Shown here piece after piece: positions 9,467 through 18,022 of a stretch of 64,000 nt of DNA; within the stretch, counting starts at the first letter, position 1, and every line of letters begins with the position of its first letter. The position numbers were made by a program, and so were the translations under genes. Source of the DNA: Pseudonocardiaceae bacterium (GTDB taxonomy: Bacteria; Actinomycetota; Actinomycetes; Mycobacteriales; Pseudonocardiaceae); contig WHSZ01000028.1 of NCBI GenBank assembly GCA_009379845.1, positions 1-64,000 of the forward strand, given 5' to 3'. The notes below the pieces were generated by a model, which saw only the letters and a program-made list of their open reading frames with translations, ran no database searches and was not told the DNA's origin.

Positions 9467-10126
9467 ATGCGCCTGCCGGATTCGTTGCCGGGCAAGATAT
9501 ACCTGCTGGCCTGGGACCCTGGCCGGGAGCGGATGACCGTCGGGGACCGGCTCGGCTACCTGCTGCGCGCCGCCGCGCTGACCGACCTGGCCATCCGGGG
9601 ATTCATCGAGGACGACGGCGGGAAGGCGCTGGTGGTGCACAGGGGCAGCGTCCCCGATCGGGTGCTGACCGGGCTGCTCGACGAGCTCGCTGCCTCGAGA
9701 CGTCCGCGGTCCTGGAAGCACTGGGTCCGCCGCTCGGCCGGACCGATGAAACGCGCCGTGCGGGACCAACTGGCCTCCGCCGATTGGATCGACGTCACAC
9801 CGCGTGAAGGGATTATGGGGCTGCTGCCGGACAAGGTCACGGTGCGCGATCCGAGGGTGGTGCACGAGCTACGTGAGCACTTCCGTGCCGTCCTGACCGG
9901 CGGGCCGGTCGCCGATGTGGAACCGGTGGACGCCGCGCTGATCTCACTGGCCAACGCCGGCGAGCTCAAGACCGTGCTGCCGCGAGCAGAGCGGCGGGCG
10001 CACAAGGAGCGGATCACGCACCTCACCGAGCGCGCCGGGGCTGCGGCCCCAGCGCTGGGCAAGGTGCTCAAGGACGTTCGGGTCGCCGTCGCGGCCGCGG
10101 CGAGCAACGGTGGAGGTGGCGGTTGA
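9467..10126 (+). CDS. GPP34 (Golgi phosphoprotein 3-like) family protein
   Basis: About 219 residues, mostly helical. The family pattern is seen in LYLLAWDPGRERM-like and LGYLLRAAALTDLAIRGFI, followed by a stretch rich in basic residues. Eukaryotic GPP34 proteins bind phosphatidylinositol-4-phosphate. The actinobacterial members are numerous but have no established role; membrane association is the best guess. ATG 9467 is used; ATG 9455, directly after the hydrolase stop, is in frame. It is probably co-transcribed with the hydrolase. Confidence 0.85.
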   Translation: MRLPDSLPGKIYLLAWDPGRERMTVGDRLGYLLRAAALTDLAIRGFIEDDGGKALVVHRGSVPDRVLTGLLDELAASRRPRSWKHWVRRSAGPMKRAVRDQLASADWIDVTPREGIMGLLPDKVTVRDPRVVHELREHFRAVLTGGPVADVEPVDAALISLANAGELKTVLPRAERRAHKERITHLTERAGAAAPALGKVLKDVRVAVAAAASNGGGGG

Positions 10127-10220
10127 TGCGGTGTCGCCGTCGCCACACCGGTCACTAGTTGCCGCACACAACCGGTCTGTTGCACGATCAGGGATCGCGC
10201 ATTGCGGCGATCGGAGGCTC

Positions 10221-11252
10221 ATGCGACCGCAGACAGACGATCCAACCGGGGACTGGACCGAGTCAGGGGTATTCAGCGTGGCTCCCGGCGTGTACCGGAT
10301 CCCGCTTCCACTGCCGAACGACGGCCTTCGTGCGGTCAACGTGTACGCCATCCTGGACGCCGACGAGCTGGTGCTCATCGATGCGGGCTGGGCGATCGAA
10401 TCCTCCCGCGAACTGCTCGGCGACGCGCTGCGCGCGATCGGCTGCGAACTCGGTGATGTGCGGCGATTTCTTGTCACCCATGTGCACCGCGATCATTACT
10501 CCCAAGCTGTCGCGTTGCGCCGCGAGTTCGGCACCAGGATCAGCCTCGGCGCGGGCGAGCTGCCAACGCTGACCGAGCTGAACCGGACCGACCGGGATCC
10601 GGGCGAGAACCACCTGGAAGGGTTGCGGGAGGCCGGCGCCGAACCGGTGATCGAGCTGTTCCGCCAGCTGCCGCCGCCCGGGCCAAACTCGGTGGAATGG
10701 GAGATGCCGGACGACTGGTTCGAGGGCGCCGGCACCGAGCATCTGGCCGGTCGCGATCTCGACGTGCTGCCCACCCCTGGGCACACCCGCGGGCACGTGG
10801 TGTTCATCGACGGCGCGGCGGATCTGATGTTCGCGGGGGACCACGTGCTGCCGCGGATCACGCCGTCCATCGGGTTCGAAGCCGCGCGGGCCGAGCTGCC
10901 ACTTCGCGACTACCTTGACTCGCTGCGGCTGGTTCGCGGCATGCCGGATCGGCGTCTGATGCCCGCGCACGGGCCGGTGACGACCAGCGTGCACCAGCGG
11001 GTGGACGAGTTGCTCGAGCACCACCGGGTGCGGCTCGAGGACACCGCCGCGGCGATCCACGACGGTGCAGCCACCGCCTACGAGGCGGCGCTGCGTTTGA
11101 CGTGGACGCGCCGTGACCGCAAGCTCGACGAGCTCGATCCGTTCAATCAGTTCCTCGCCGTGCACGAGACGGCCGCGCATCTGGATCTGCTGGTGTTCCA
11201 AGGGAAACTGAACTCGTCCACACGGGACGGAGTGCGGGAGTACGCCTCCTAG
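10221..11252 (+). CDS. MBL-fold hydrolase, glyoxalase-II-like with C-terminal helical domain
   Basis: A 343-residue protein. The metal motif HVHRDH is at residues 87-92, with later ligands in TPGHTRGH, AGDHVLP and PAHGP. The roughly 80-residue C-terminal tail (VDELLEHHRVRLEDTAAAI onwards) resembles the winged-helix extension of the larger MBL subgroup (LACTB2-like). The start at 10221 follows CGGAGG with a short spacer. It is unrelated in detail to the MBL protein at 138. The physiological thioester or ester is unknown. Confidence 0.85.
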   Translation: MRPQTDDPTGDWTESGVFSVAPGVYRIPLPLPNDGLRAVNVYAILDADELVLIDAGWAIESSRELLGDALRAIGCELGDVRRFLVTHVHRDHYSQAVALRREFGTRISLGAGELPTLTELNRTDRDPGENHLEGLREAGAEPVIELFRQLPPPGPNSVEWEMPDDWFEGAGTEHLAGRDLDVLPTPGHTRGHVVFIDGAADLMFAGDHVLPRITPSIGFEAARAELPLRDYLDSLRLVRGMPDRRLMPAHGPVTTSVHQRVDELLEHHRVRLEDTAAAIHDGAATAYEAALRLTWTRRDRKLDELDPFNQFLAVHETAAHLDLLVFQGKLNSSTRDGVREYAS

Positions 11253-11262
11253 CGGAGGCGTA
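11241..11262. terminator. Hairpin between convergent genes
   Basis: TACGCCTCC and GGAGGCGTA form a perfect 9-bp stem with a 4-nt loop (TAGC) that contains the stop codon of the MBL gene. There is no T-tract. It probably terminates both the MBL gene and the convergent synthetase gene. Confidence 0.6.
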
Positions 11263-11298
11263 TAACGACGCGAAGTACTTCCGGCTGGTCGTGCGGCG

Positions 11299-13179
11299 TC
11301 AGCCGTCCTTGCGGAGCACCTGGCGTAGCGTGTCCAGCACGCCGGCGTCCTCGATGGTGGACGGCACGGGTTCGTCGCGACCGTCCGCGATCCCTCGCAT
11401 GGTCTTGCGCAGGATCTTGCCGGACCGCGTTTTCGGCAGCGCGTCCACAACGGACACATCGCGAAAGGCAGCCACCGCACCGATATCCCGCCGCACGGCC
11501 TCGACGAGCTCCGCGCGCAGGGTTTCCTCGGCGATCTCCACACCGCTTTTCAGCACCACGAGTCCGCGTGGCAGCTGGCCCTTCAGCTCGTCCCGCACGC
11601 CGATCACCGCGCACTCCGCGACCGCCGGATGCGCGGCGAGCACCGCTTCCATGGAGCCGGTCGACAACCGGTGACCGGCAACGTTGATCACGTCGTCGGT
11701 GCGTCCCATCACGAACAGGTAGCCGTCCTCGTCGAGGTAACCGGAGTCGCCGGTGAGGTAGCACCCCTCGTACCGGGACAGGTAGGCCTCCCGGTATCGC
11801 TCGTCGTCACCCCACAGCGTGGGCAGCGTGCCGGGCGGCATGGGCAGCCGCAGCGCTATCGCTCCCTCCTGGCCGGGCGGCGCCTCATCGCCCTGCTGAT
11901 CCAGAATCCGCACGTCGTAGCCGGGCACCGGCACGGTCGGCGAGCCCGGCTTCACGGTCATCGGCTCCAGCCCGCGCAGGTTCGCCGCGATGGGCCAGCC
12001 CGTCTCGGTCTGCCACCAGTGATCGATGACCGGAACACCGAGTTTCGCGGATGCCCAGTGATACGTCTCGGGGTCGAGCCGTTCCCCCGCGAGGAACAGC
12101 GTCTGGAACCGGGACAGGTCGTACTTCGCGAGTTCGGTCGCATCCGGATCCATCTTCTTGATGGCGCGAAACGCCGTCGGCGCGGTGAACAGCGCCTTCG
12201 CGCCGTGCTCGAAGATCACCCGCCAGAACGCGCCGGCATCGGGCGTGCCGACGGGTTTTCCCTCGTACAGCACGGTTGTCGCACCGACCAGCAGCGGCGC
12301 GTACACGATGTAGGAGTGCCCGACCACCCAGCCGACGTCGGACGCCGTCCAGAACACCTCGCCCGCGCCGATGTCGTACACGTTCGCCATGGACCAGGCC
12401 AGCGCCACCGCGTGCCCACCGGTGTCGCGCACCACACCCTTCGGCTTCCCGGTGGTTCCGGAGGTGTACAGGATGTACAGCGGATCGGTCGCGGCCACCG
12501 GGACGCAGTCCGCCGGTTCGGCCCGCGCCATCGCGTCCCGCCAGTCAAGGTCGCGCTCGGTCATCTCCGCGGTGGCCTGATCACGCTGCAGCATCACCGT
12601 CTTGTCCGGCTGGTGCGCGGTTTCACTCAGCGCCGCCGCGATGATCGGCTGGTACTCGACGATCCGGCCAGGCTCGATCCCGCAGGACGCCGCGACGATC
12701 GCCTTCGGCTTGGCGTCCTCGATCCGTGCCGCGAGTTCCTTGGGCGCGAAACCACCGAATACGACGGAATGGACCGCGCCGATGCGCGCGCAGCCAAGCA
12801 TGGCGATCACCGCTTCCGGCACCATCGGCATGTAGATCACCACGCGATCGCCATGCGTGAGGCCCAGCTCGGTCAGCAGGCCGGCGAACCGGGCCACCTC
12901 GTCACGCAGCTCGCGGTAGGTGTAGCTGCTCTTGGCGCCGGTCACCGGCGAGTCGTAGATCAGCGCGGTCTGCTCCGCGCGGCCCGACTCGACGTGCCGG
13001 TCAAGCGCGTTGTAGCAGGTGTTCAGCTCGCCGTCGGGGAACCAGCGGTAGAACGGCGCGGCGGAGTCGTCGATGGCCCTGCTCGGCTTGCGGGTCCAGT
13101 CGATCAGATCCGTCGCCGCCAGCCAGAACGAGTCCGGCTCGGCGATGCTTCGTTCGTATGCGTCCGCGTAGGCGCCCAT
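11299..13179 (-). CDS. prpE: Propionyl-CoA synthetase-like acyl-CoA synthetase
   Basis: A 626-residue ANL-superfamily enzyme of the acetyl/propionyl-CoA synthetase group. It has an N-terminal ACAS segment (YERSIAEPDSFW), the AMP-binding P-loop YTSGTTGKPKG, the WWQTETGWPI region and the C-terminal PKTRSGKILRK containing the lysine that is commonly acetylated. The combination SFW..A and the residues around DVGWVVGHSYIVY fit PrpE better than Acs. It converts propionate (or acetate) plus CoA and ATP to the acyl-CoA. ATG 13179 has GGAGG upstream. It stands alone, divergent from the kinase gene. Confidence 0.85.
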   Translation of the reverse strand: MGAYADAYERSIAEPDSFWLAATDLIDWTRKPSRAIDDSAAPFYRWFPDGELNTCYNALDRHVESGRAEQTALIYDSPVTGAKSSYTYRELRDEVARFAGLLTELGLTHGDRVVIYMPMVPEAVIAMLGCARIGAVHSVVFGGFAPKELAARIEDAKPKAIVAASCGIEPGRIVEYQPIIAAALSETAHQPDKTVMLQRDQATAEMTERDLDWRDAMARAEPADCVPVAATDPLYILYTSGTTGKPKGVVRDTGGHAVALAWSMANVYDIGAGEVFWTASDVGWVVGHSYIVYAPLLVGATTVLYEGKPVGTPDAGAFWRVIFEHGAKALFTAPTAFRAIKKMDPDATELAKYDLSRFQTLFLAGERLDPETYHWASAKLGVPVIDHWWQTETGWPIAANLRGLEPMTVKPGSPTVPVPGYDVRILDQQGDEAPPGQEGAIALRLPMPPGTLPTLWGDDERYREAYLSRYEGCYLTGDSGYLDEDGYLFVMGRTDDVINVAGHRLSTGSMEAVLAAHPAVAECAVIGVRDELKGQLPRGLVVLKSGVEIAEETLRAELVEAVRRDIGAVAAFRDVSVVDALPKTRSGKILRKTMRGIADGRDEPVPSTIEDAGVLDTLRQVLRKDG

Positions 13180-13594
13180 CCAACGACCTCCATGTCGTCC
13201 GCTGTTTCCTGGCAAGGAGTGTGCTACGTGCCTGGCGCGCTGTCAGCCCGGGCCGCGGGTCGGGCATTGTGCCGCCGTGGTGACCCGAGCTGACACCGGC
13301 GGGTGACCCGGGTGGGTGACGTAGCGGTGCGGCGCCCGTGGCGTAGGTACGCACCGATGGGTCGGACGACTCGGGGCTCGATATCGTGGTGAGGTTCGCC
13401 GCGCTGCGCACGGACGACGACCGCTCGACCAGCCGGAAAGCCACGCGAACATGGTGCAAGGCTGGCAACCCGGACCAGGTACCGCGCGTCCGCAATGCGG
13501 GGATCGGAATGTAGGGCAAGGGGCGGGGCGGGTAGCCGCGGCCGCCTAGGGTGCGATCCTGTACGTGCATCGGGACGACACGATGGGAGGGCTC
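13180..13594. other. Intergenic region between divergent prpE-like and kinase genes
   Basis: About 415 bp without a convincing gene. Only shadow reading frames are present. It must carry promoters for both flanking genes, but no clear -35/-10 pair, operator or hairpin stands out. Confidence 0.5.
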
Positions 13595-15469
13595 GTGGAC
13601 GCGTTCATGGACTTCGCGAGCACACTCCTGTCCTGGGCGTACGCGGCCTTCGCGCCCGGTTTCTGCCCCGGTGACTGGGTGTGGGCGACCACCGCGGCCG
13701 GTGGGATCGTGGCGCTGTTCCCTGTCGCGGGCGCGATGATCGTGGCGCTGATCCGCAAGGGCACCGGCAATACCTACAACGGCACCACGCTGGCGGTGTT
13801 CGGGGTGATCGGGTTGCTGGCCGCCGGGCTGCTCCCGTGGATGGCCTACGCCGGGATCTCCGAGGTGTACCGCGCGGTGCCGGTGACCGGTGCGACGGCC
13901 GCTGGCCTGCCGCCCGAGTCATTCACGCTTGACCAGGAGTTCTGCGGCTTTATCGGCGTGCAAAAGACCTACCTCGGTACCGGGGAGAACGTTTTCGAGA
14001 CGCTGCTGTACCCCTCCGGCGGCACCCTGGCCTACGGCTTCTACCTCGGCGCGCTGATCGGGCTGCCGGCGCTGAGCTTGCTGTTCGTGATGCTGCAGGC
14101 ACGCACCGCGTTCCGTCGCGGCCCGAAGGGGCCGTCCCGGTTCTTCTGGCTCTCGTTCCTGCTGTTCGTGCTGGCCACCGCGCCGGTGTCGGCGAACACC
14201 GCGGTGCACCTGTGGCTGGGTTTCCTGCCGATCAGCGTGCTCGGCATCGTGCCGGTGGCGATACTCGGGCCGCCCAGCTGGTCCGTGATCAACCGCCCCA
14301 AGAAGGAGCGGCCGGAGCCCGAACCGCCGCCTCCCGAGCCGCCACCGAAGGAGGAGCCGCCGGGGCAGCTCGCGGAGACACCTGGCCCGATGCCGGCGCC
14401 GCCGGAAGCGCTGCTCGGTAGCCGGTTCCAGCGGCTGCGCCAGCTCGGGCACGGCGGATTCGGCACGGTGTGGATGGCAAGGGACACCCAGCTGGATCGC
14501 ACCGTCGCGGTGAAAAGCGCACATGCCCCGGACGCGGACACCGAGCAGCGGATGCTGCGCGAGGCGCGGGCGCTCGCCGCCGTGCATCACCCGAACTGCG
14601 TGCGCGTTTACGACGTGGTGCGTGAGCCGGAGGGCCTGTCGATCGTGATGGAGTACATCGAGGGCGCTCCGCTCGCCGATGCGGTGTACGACTCCGGCCT
14701 GCTCGACGACGTGCTCGCCGCCCGGCTGTGGAGCACCATGGCCGGGGCGCTGTCCGCAGCGCACCACAAGGGCGTGCTGCACCGGGACGTGAAGCCGTCC
14801 AACGTGATCGTGGACCCGCGCGGTGTCCCGCACCTGATCGACTTCGGGATCGCGAGGGCGAAGGGTGATTCCACGCTGACCGCGAGCGGCATGATGGTGG
14901 GCACGCCGGACTTCCTCGCCCCGGAGACGGCGGCCGGCGCGGACGCCACGCCCGCGTCGGATGCCTGGCAGCTGGCCGCGACGGTGAGCTTCGCGCTCGC
15001 CGGTTACCCGCCGAGGGGCGAGCGCGAGACCCCGATGGCGGCGCTGATGGCGGCCGCGAAGGCGGAACCCAACACCTACCTGCCGAGGCGCAGCGCGCAC
15101 CAGCGGCTGTTGACCGCAGCGCTGGACGCGGACCCCTCGCGCCGGCCGACGCTGGACAGCGTGGTCAGGCAGATGGACCAGTGGCTCGCCGGGGCCGGCA
15201 AGCCCAAGGACGGACCGGTCACCATGTTCGTGCCGGCCGCCCGCCAGCAACCGCCTGCCGGCCAGCCGTCCGGCGGTCACCAGCAACCGTCCGGGGGTTA
15301 TCAGCAACCGTCCGGGGGCTATCAACGGCCTGCGGGGCCCGGTCCCCAGCAGCCGCGCCCACCCCAGGACCCACGCCCTCCCGCCCAAGGCGCCCGCCCG
15401 CCCGCCCAGGGCGCACCGGGGCCGGGGCAGTACCCACCTCGGCCGCCCGCCCAAGGCCCACGGCGCTGA
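13595..15469 (+). CDS. Membrane Ser/Thr protein kinase with N-terminal transmembrane domain and Pro-rich tail
   Basis: A 624-residue protein. Five hydrophobic segments (about 36-53, 64-84, 144-168, 183-200, 204-225) precede a Pro/Glu-rich linker (238-272). The kinase domain follows (about 274-530) with glycine loop GHGGFG (285-290), K307 in VAVK, HRDVKPSN, DFG and GTPDFLAPE, so it should be active. The roughly 85-residue C-terminal tail is rich in P, Q and G with repeated QQPSGGY units. The order membrane-kinase is the reverse of PknB-type kinases. GTG 13595 follows GGGAGG. It has no clear operon partner. Confidence 0.9.
   Translation: MDAFMDFASTLLSWAYAAFAPGFCPGDWVWATTAAGGIVALFPVAGAMIVALIRKGTGNTYNGTTLAVFGVIGLLAAGLLPWMAYAGISEVYRAVPVTGATAAGLPPESFTLDQEFCGFIGVQKTYLGTGENVFETLLYPSGGTLAYGFYLGALIGLPALSLLFVMLQARTAFRRGPKGPSRFFWLSFLLFVLATAPVSANTAVHLWLGFLPISVLGIVPVAILGPPSWSVINRPKKERPEPEPPPPEPPPKEEPPGQLAETPGPMPAPPEALLGSRFQRLRQLGHGGFGTVWMARDTQLDRTVAVKSAHAPDADTEQRMLREARALAAVHHPNCVRVYDVVREPEGLSIVMEYIEGAPLADAVYDSGLLDDVLAARLWSTMAGALSAAHHKGVLHRDVKPSNVIVDPRGVPHLIDFGIARAKGDSTLTASGMMVGTPDFLAPETAAGADATPASDAWQLAATVSFALAGYPPRGERETPMAALMAAAKAEPNTYLPRRSAHQRLLTAALDADPSRRPTLDSVVRQMDQWLAGAGKPKDGPVTMFVPAARQQPPAGQPSGGHQQPSGGYQQPSGGYQRPAGPGPQQPRPPQDPRPPAQGARPPAQGAPGPGQYPPRPPAQGPRR
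15262..15322. repeat. 21-bp coding tandem repeat in the kinase tail
   Basis: Two near-identical 21-bp units (CAACCGTCCGGGGG core; 15281-15301 and 15302-15322) and one degenerate preceding unit encode QQPSGGY-like repeats. The copy number may vary between strains. Confidence 0.7.
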
Positions 15470-15493
15470 CGCCGTCCTAACGGAGTCAGCGCC
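15462..15493. terminator. Hairpin spanning two convergent stop codons
   Basis: GGCGCTGAC (15462-15470) pairs perfectly with GTCAGCGCC (15485-15493). The stem contains the stop codons of both the kinase gene (+) and the mannosyltransferase gene (-). It is probably a bidirectional terminator. Confidence 0.6.
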
Positions 15494-17066
15494 AGGACGG
15501 GAGCCACAGCTCGGCGTTCCACCGTGCCGTGGTGATCGAATCGCCGTTCAGGATCGGCCACAGCCAGATGAAGTTCGCCACCACGAGCCCCACGTACAGG
15601 CCCACGACCAGCAGCCCCGTGCCGCGACGCTCCACGCCGGAGTGCGCGGCGCCGAGTATCTGGCCGAGTATCAACACCAGCCCCAGCACCAGGAACGCCG
15701 CGATCGGCGTGACGTAGAAGAAGTACATCTGCCGGTCGAGGTTGGTGAACCAGGGCAGCAGGCCGGCCAGGTACCCGGTGAGCACCGCCGCGTACCGCCA
15801 GTCCAACCTCCCGATGGCCCGCCACAGACCCCAGCCGAGCATCGGCAGGGATGCCCACCACATCGCCGGCGTGCCGATCAGCATGGTGGCTCGCACGCAC
15901 TCGTTCTGCCCGCAGCCGGCAGCGGCCGCCCCCGTCTCGCGGTAGAACAGCATCGGCCGCAGCCCCATCGGCCAGGTCCACGGCTTGGACTCCCAGGAGT
16001 GCGGGTGGCCCTTCGGGGTGAGCAACGTCTCGTGGAAGCCGAACACGTTGACCGCGTTGTACGCCAGCGAGCGCAGCCCGGCCGGGATGAACGTCCACGA
16101 TGACACCGCTCCGGCCTGCTGCTCGGCCGCGTGCCGGTCGACCGCGGTCTCGCTGCCGAACCACGACCACCAGCTGGCCAGATACACCAGCACCGGCACC
16201 GCGACCAGCCCCCACAACGCCGGCGCGACGTCCAGCCGCAGCGTGGCGACCCACGGGCGCGCGACCCCGGCCGTGCGCCGCGCGGACACGTCGAAAAGCA
16301 CGCACAGCACGCCGAACGCCATCAGGAACCACAGCCCGGACCACTTCACGCCGAGCGCGAGCCCGAGGCACAGCCCGGCGCCGAACCGCCACCAGCGAAA
16401 ACCGAGCCGTGGACCGAACCGGGCGTCGTCCAGCCAGCCCTCGCGCAGCGCGAACGCCAGGCGGCTTCGCACCTGCTCCCTGTCGAGCAGCAGGCAGCCA
16501 AACGCGGCGAGCACCACCGGCGCCAGGAAGATGTCCAGCATCCCGGTGCGGGACATGAGATGGCTCACGCCGTCCGAGATCAGCAGGATGCCGGCGATCG
16601 CGCCGAGCAACGTGGAACGCGTCAGCCGCCGCGCGATGCGGATGATCAGCAGGATCGTCACAATTCCGGCGATCGCGCTGGCGAACCGCCAGCCCCAGCC
16701 GTTGTAGCCGAAGATCCATTCACCGACGGCCATGAACTGCTTCGCCAGTGGTGGGTGCACGGTGAGCTCGTAGGCGGGGTTGTCCTCGTAGCCACCGGTG
16801 CGCAGCATCTGCCACGCCTGCGGCACGTAATGCTTCTCGTCGAAGACCGGGGTGCCTTTGTCGGTGGGAAAGCCGAGGTTCTGCAGCCGGATGAACGCGC
16901 CGATCGCGGTGATGGTGAGGGTAATGATCCAGGAACGCAGCCGGTCGCTCGGCATCGGCCTGCCGAGCAGCGCCGCCTCCCGATCGGAGCTATCCGGCGG
17001 CCGGGTCGTTTCCGCCGAGGCGGACAGCACGCTGGCGGCACGCGCGCGGGTCACCAGGGCACTCAC
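15486..17066 (-). CDS. pmt: Polyprenol-phosphate-mannose-dependent protein O-mannosyltransferase
   Basis: About 526 residues, an integral-membrane GT39 enzyme (the Rv1002c position in M. tuberculosis). After a short cytoplasmic N-terminus, the first loop carries the catalytic acidic region FDEKHYVPQAWQML, followed by HPPLAKQFMAVGEWIFG. Roughly ten membrane segments follow. It transfers mannose to Ser/Thr of exported proteins. GTG 17066 is taken as the start; there is no Shine-Dalgarno, but TACGAT lies 8 nt upstream on the minus strand, so a leaderless start is likely. It is divergent from rsmI. Confidence 0.9.
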   Translation of the reverse strand: MSALVTRARAASVLSASAETTRPPDSSDREAALLGRPMPSDRLRSWIITLTITAIGAFIRLQNLGFPTDKGTPVFDEKHYVPQAWQMLRTGGYEDNPAYELTVHPPLAKQFMAVGEWIFGYNGWGWRFASAIAGIVTILLIIRIARRLTRSTLLGAIAGILLISDGVSHLMSRTGMLDIFLAPVVLAAFGCLLLDREQVRSRLAFALREGWLDDARFGPRLGFRWWRFGAGLCLGLALGVKWSGLWFLMAFGVLCVLFDVSARRTAGVARPWVATLRLDVAPALWGLVAVPVLVYLASWWSWFGSETAVDRHAAEQQAGAVSSWTFIPAGLRSLAYNAVNVFGFHETLLTPKGHPHSWESKPWTWPMGLRPMLFYRETGAAAAGCGQNECVRATMLIGTPAMWWASLPMLGWGLWRAIGRLDWRYAAVLTGYLAGLLPWFTNLDRQMYFFYVTPIAAFLVLGLVLILGQILGAAHSGVERRGTGLLVVGLYVGLVVANFIWLWPILNGDSITTARWNAELWLPSWR

Positions 17067-17074
17067 GGGGGGAG

Positions 17075-17084
17075 ATCGTAGGCT
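17075..17084. promoter_or_regulatory. Back-to-back -10 boxes of the pmt/rsmI divergent promoter
   Basis: On the minus strand TACGAT (17080-17075) lies 8 nt before the pmt GTG. On the plus strand TAGGCT (17079-17084) lies 7 nt before the rsmI GTG. The two hexamers overlap by two bases, so both genes may be transcribed leaderless from one bidirectional promoter. Neither gene has a visible Shine-Dalgarno. Confidence 0.5.
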
Positions 17085-17091
17085 GCACGAT

Positions 17092-17937
17092 GTGAGCTCG
17101 GCATTCCGAACGGGTCGTTTGGTGCTGGCCGCCACGCCACTCGGCGATTCCCGCGACGCCTCGCCCCGGCTGATCGAGGCGCTGTCCAGCGCGGACGTGC
17201 TCGCCGCCGAGGACACCCGCCGGTTGCGCTCGCTGGCCACGGCGCTCGGCGCGAGCCCAGCAGGGCGGGTGGTGAGTTTCTACGACGCGGTGGAGTCCTC
17301 GCGGCTGCCAGGGCTGCTGTCCGCGGTGCGGGACGGTTCGACCGTGCTCCTGGTTACCGACGCCGGCATGCCGAGCGTGTCCGACCCGGGGTTCCGGCTG
17401 GTGGACGCCTGCCTGACCGAGGGGTTGCCGGTGACCTGCCTGCCGGGACCGTCCGCGGTGACCACCGCGCTCGCACTGTCCGGGCTGCCGTGCGAGCGGT
17501 TCTGCTTCGAGGGTTTCGCGCCGCGCAAGGCCGGCGAGCGCAGGCGGTGGCTGTCGTCGCTTGGTGACGAGCGGCGTACCTGGGTGTTCTTCGAATCACC
17601 TCACCGGCTGGCCGCGACACTGGCGGACGCGGCCGCTGTGCTCGGAGCGTCCCGGCGTGCCGCGGTGTGCAGGGAGCTGACCAAACCGTACGAGCAGGTG
17701 CGCCGCGATTCGCTCGGCGAGCTGGCCTCCTGGGCGGCCGAAGGGGTGCGCGGCGAGATCACCGTGGTGGTGGCCGGGGCTGAGCCGGCCGAGCCCGACC
17801 TCGATGAGCTGGTCGCCGAGGTGCGCGGCCGGGCGGACGCGGGCGAGCGGTTGAAGGCGGTTGCCGCCGAGGTCGCCGGGCGCGCGGGCGTGTCAACCAA
17901 GGCGCTGTACGACGCGGCGCTGGCGCGCCGCTCGTGA
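17092..17937 (+). CDS. rsmI: 16S rRNA (cytidine1402-2'-O)-methyltransferase RsmI
   Basis: A 281-residue SAM-dependent tetrapyrrole-methylase-fold enzyme. The N-terminal LVLAATPLGDSRDASPR, AAEDTRR, VTDAGMPSVSDPGFRLV, LPGPSAVTTALALSGLP and FFESPHRL are the RsmI signatures. It methylates the ribose of C1402 in the decoding centre. The gene lies next to and divergent from pmt, as in mycobacteria. Its stop codon lies in the repeat element that starts at 17931. Confidence 0.93.
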   Translation: MSSAFRTGRLVLAATPLGDSRDASPRLIEALSSADVLAAEDTRRLRSLATALGASPAGRVVSFYDAVESSRLPGLLSAVRDGSTVLLVTDAGMPSVSDPGFRLVDACLTEGLPVTCLPGPSAVTTALALSGLPCERFCFEGFAPRKAGERRRWLSSLGDERRTWVFFESPHRLAATLADAAAVLGASRRAAVCRELTKPYEQVRRDSLGELASWAAEGVRGEITVVVAGAEPAEPDLDELVAEVRGRADAGERLKAVAAEVAGRAGVSTKALYDAALARRS

Positions 17938-18022
17938 GTCTTTTTAGGTGCTATAGCACCTAAACCGTGTTAACGGCACCAAGCATGACCCGATGACGAG
18001 CAGGGCTCGCTGACTCACGAGC
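17931..18022. repeat. Interrupted copy of the CTCGTGAGTC palindromic element
   Basis: Outer arms CTCGTGAGTC (17931-17940) and GACTCACGAG (18013-18022) are perfect inverted repeats. Inside lies a second perfect palindrome (17943-17964, arms TTTAGGTGCTA/TAGCACCTAAA), then about 48 bp of unrelated sequence. The left arm contains the rsmI stop and the right arm the pabB stop. It is related to the intact copy at 6449 and probably acts as a bidirectional terminator. Confidence 0.75.

Noticed and set aside
13001..13570. A minus-strand frame in the gap between prpE-like and kinase genes
   Set aside because: It overlaps the prpE-like gene in another frame and has no recognisable sequence pattern.
13919..15454. 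A 511-codon minus-strand frame antisense to the kinase
   Set aside because: Arg/Gly/Pro-rich, without domains. It is a high-GC shadow of the kinase gene.
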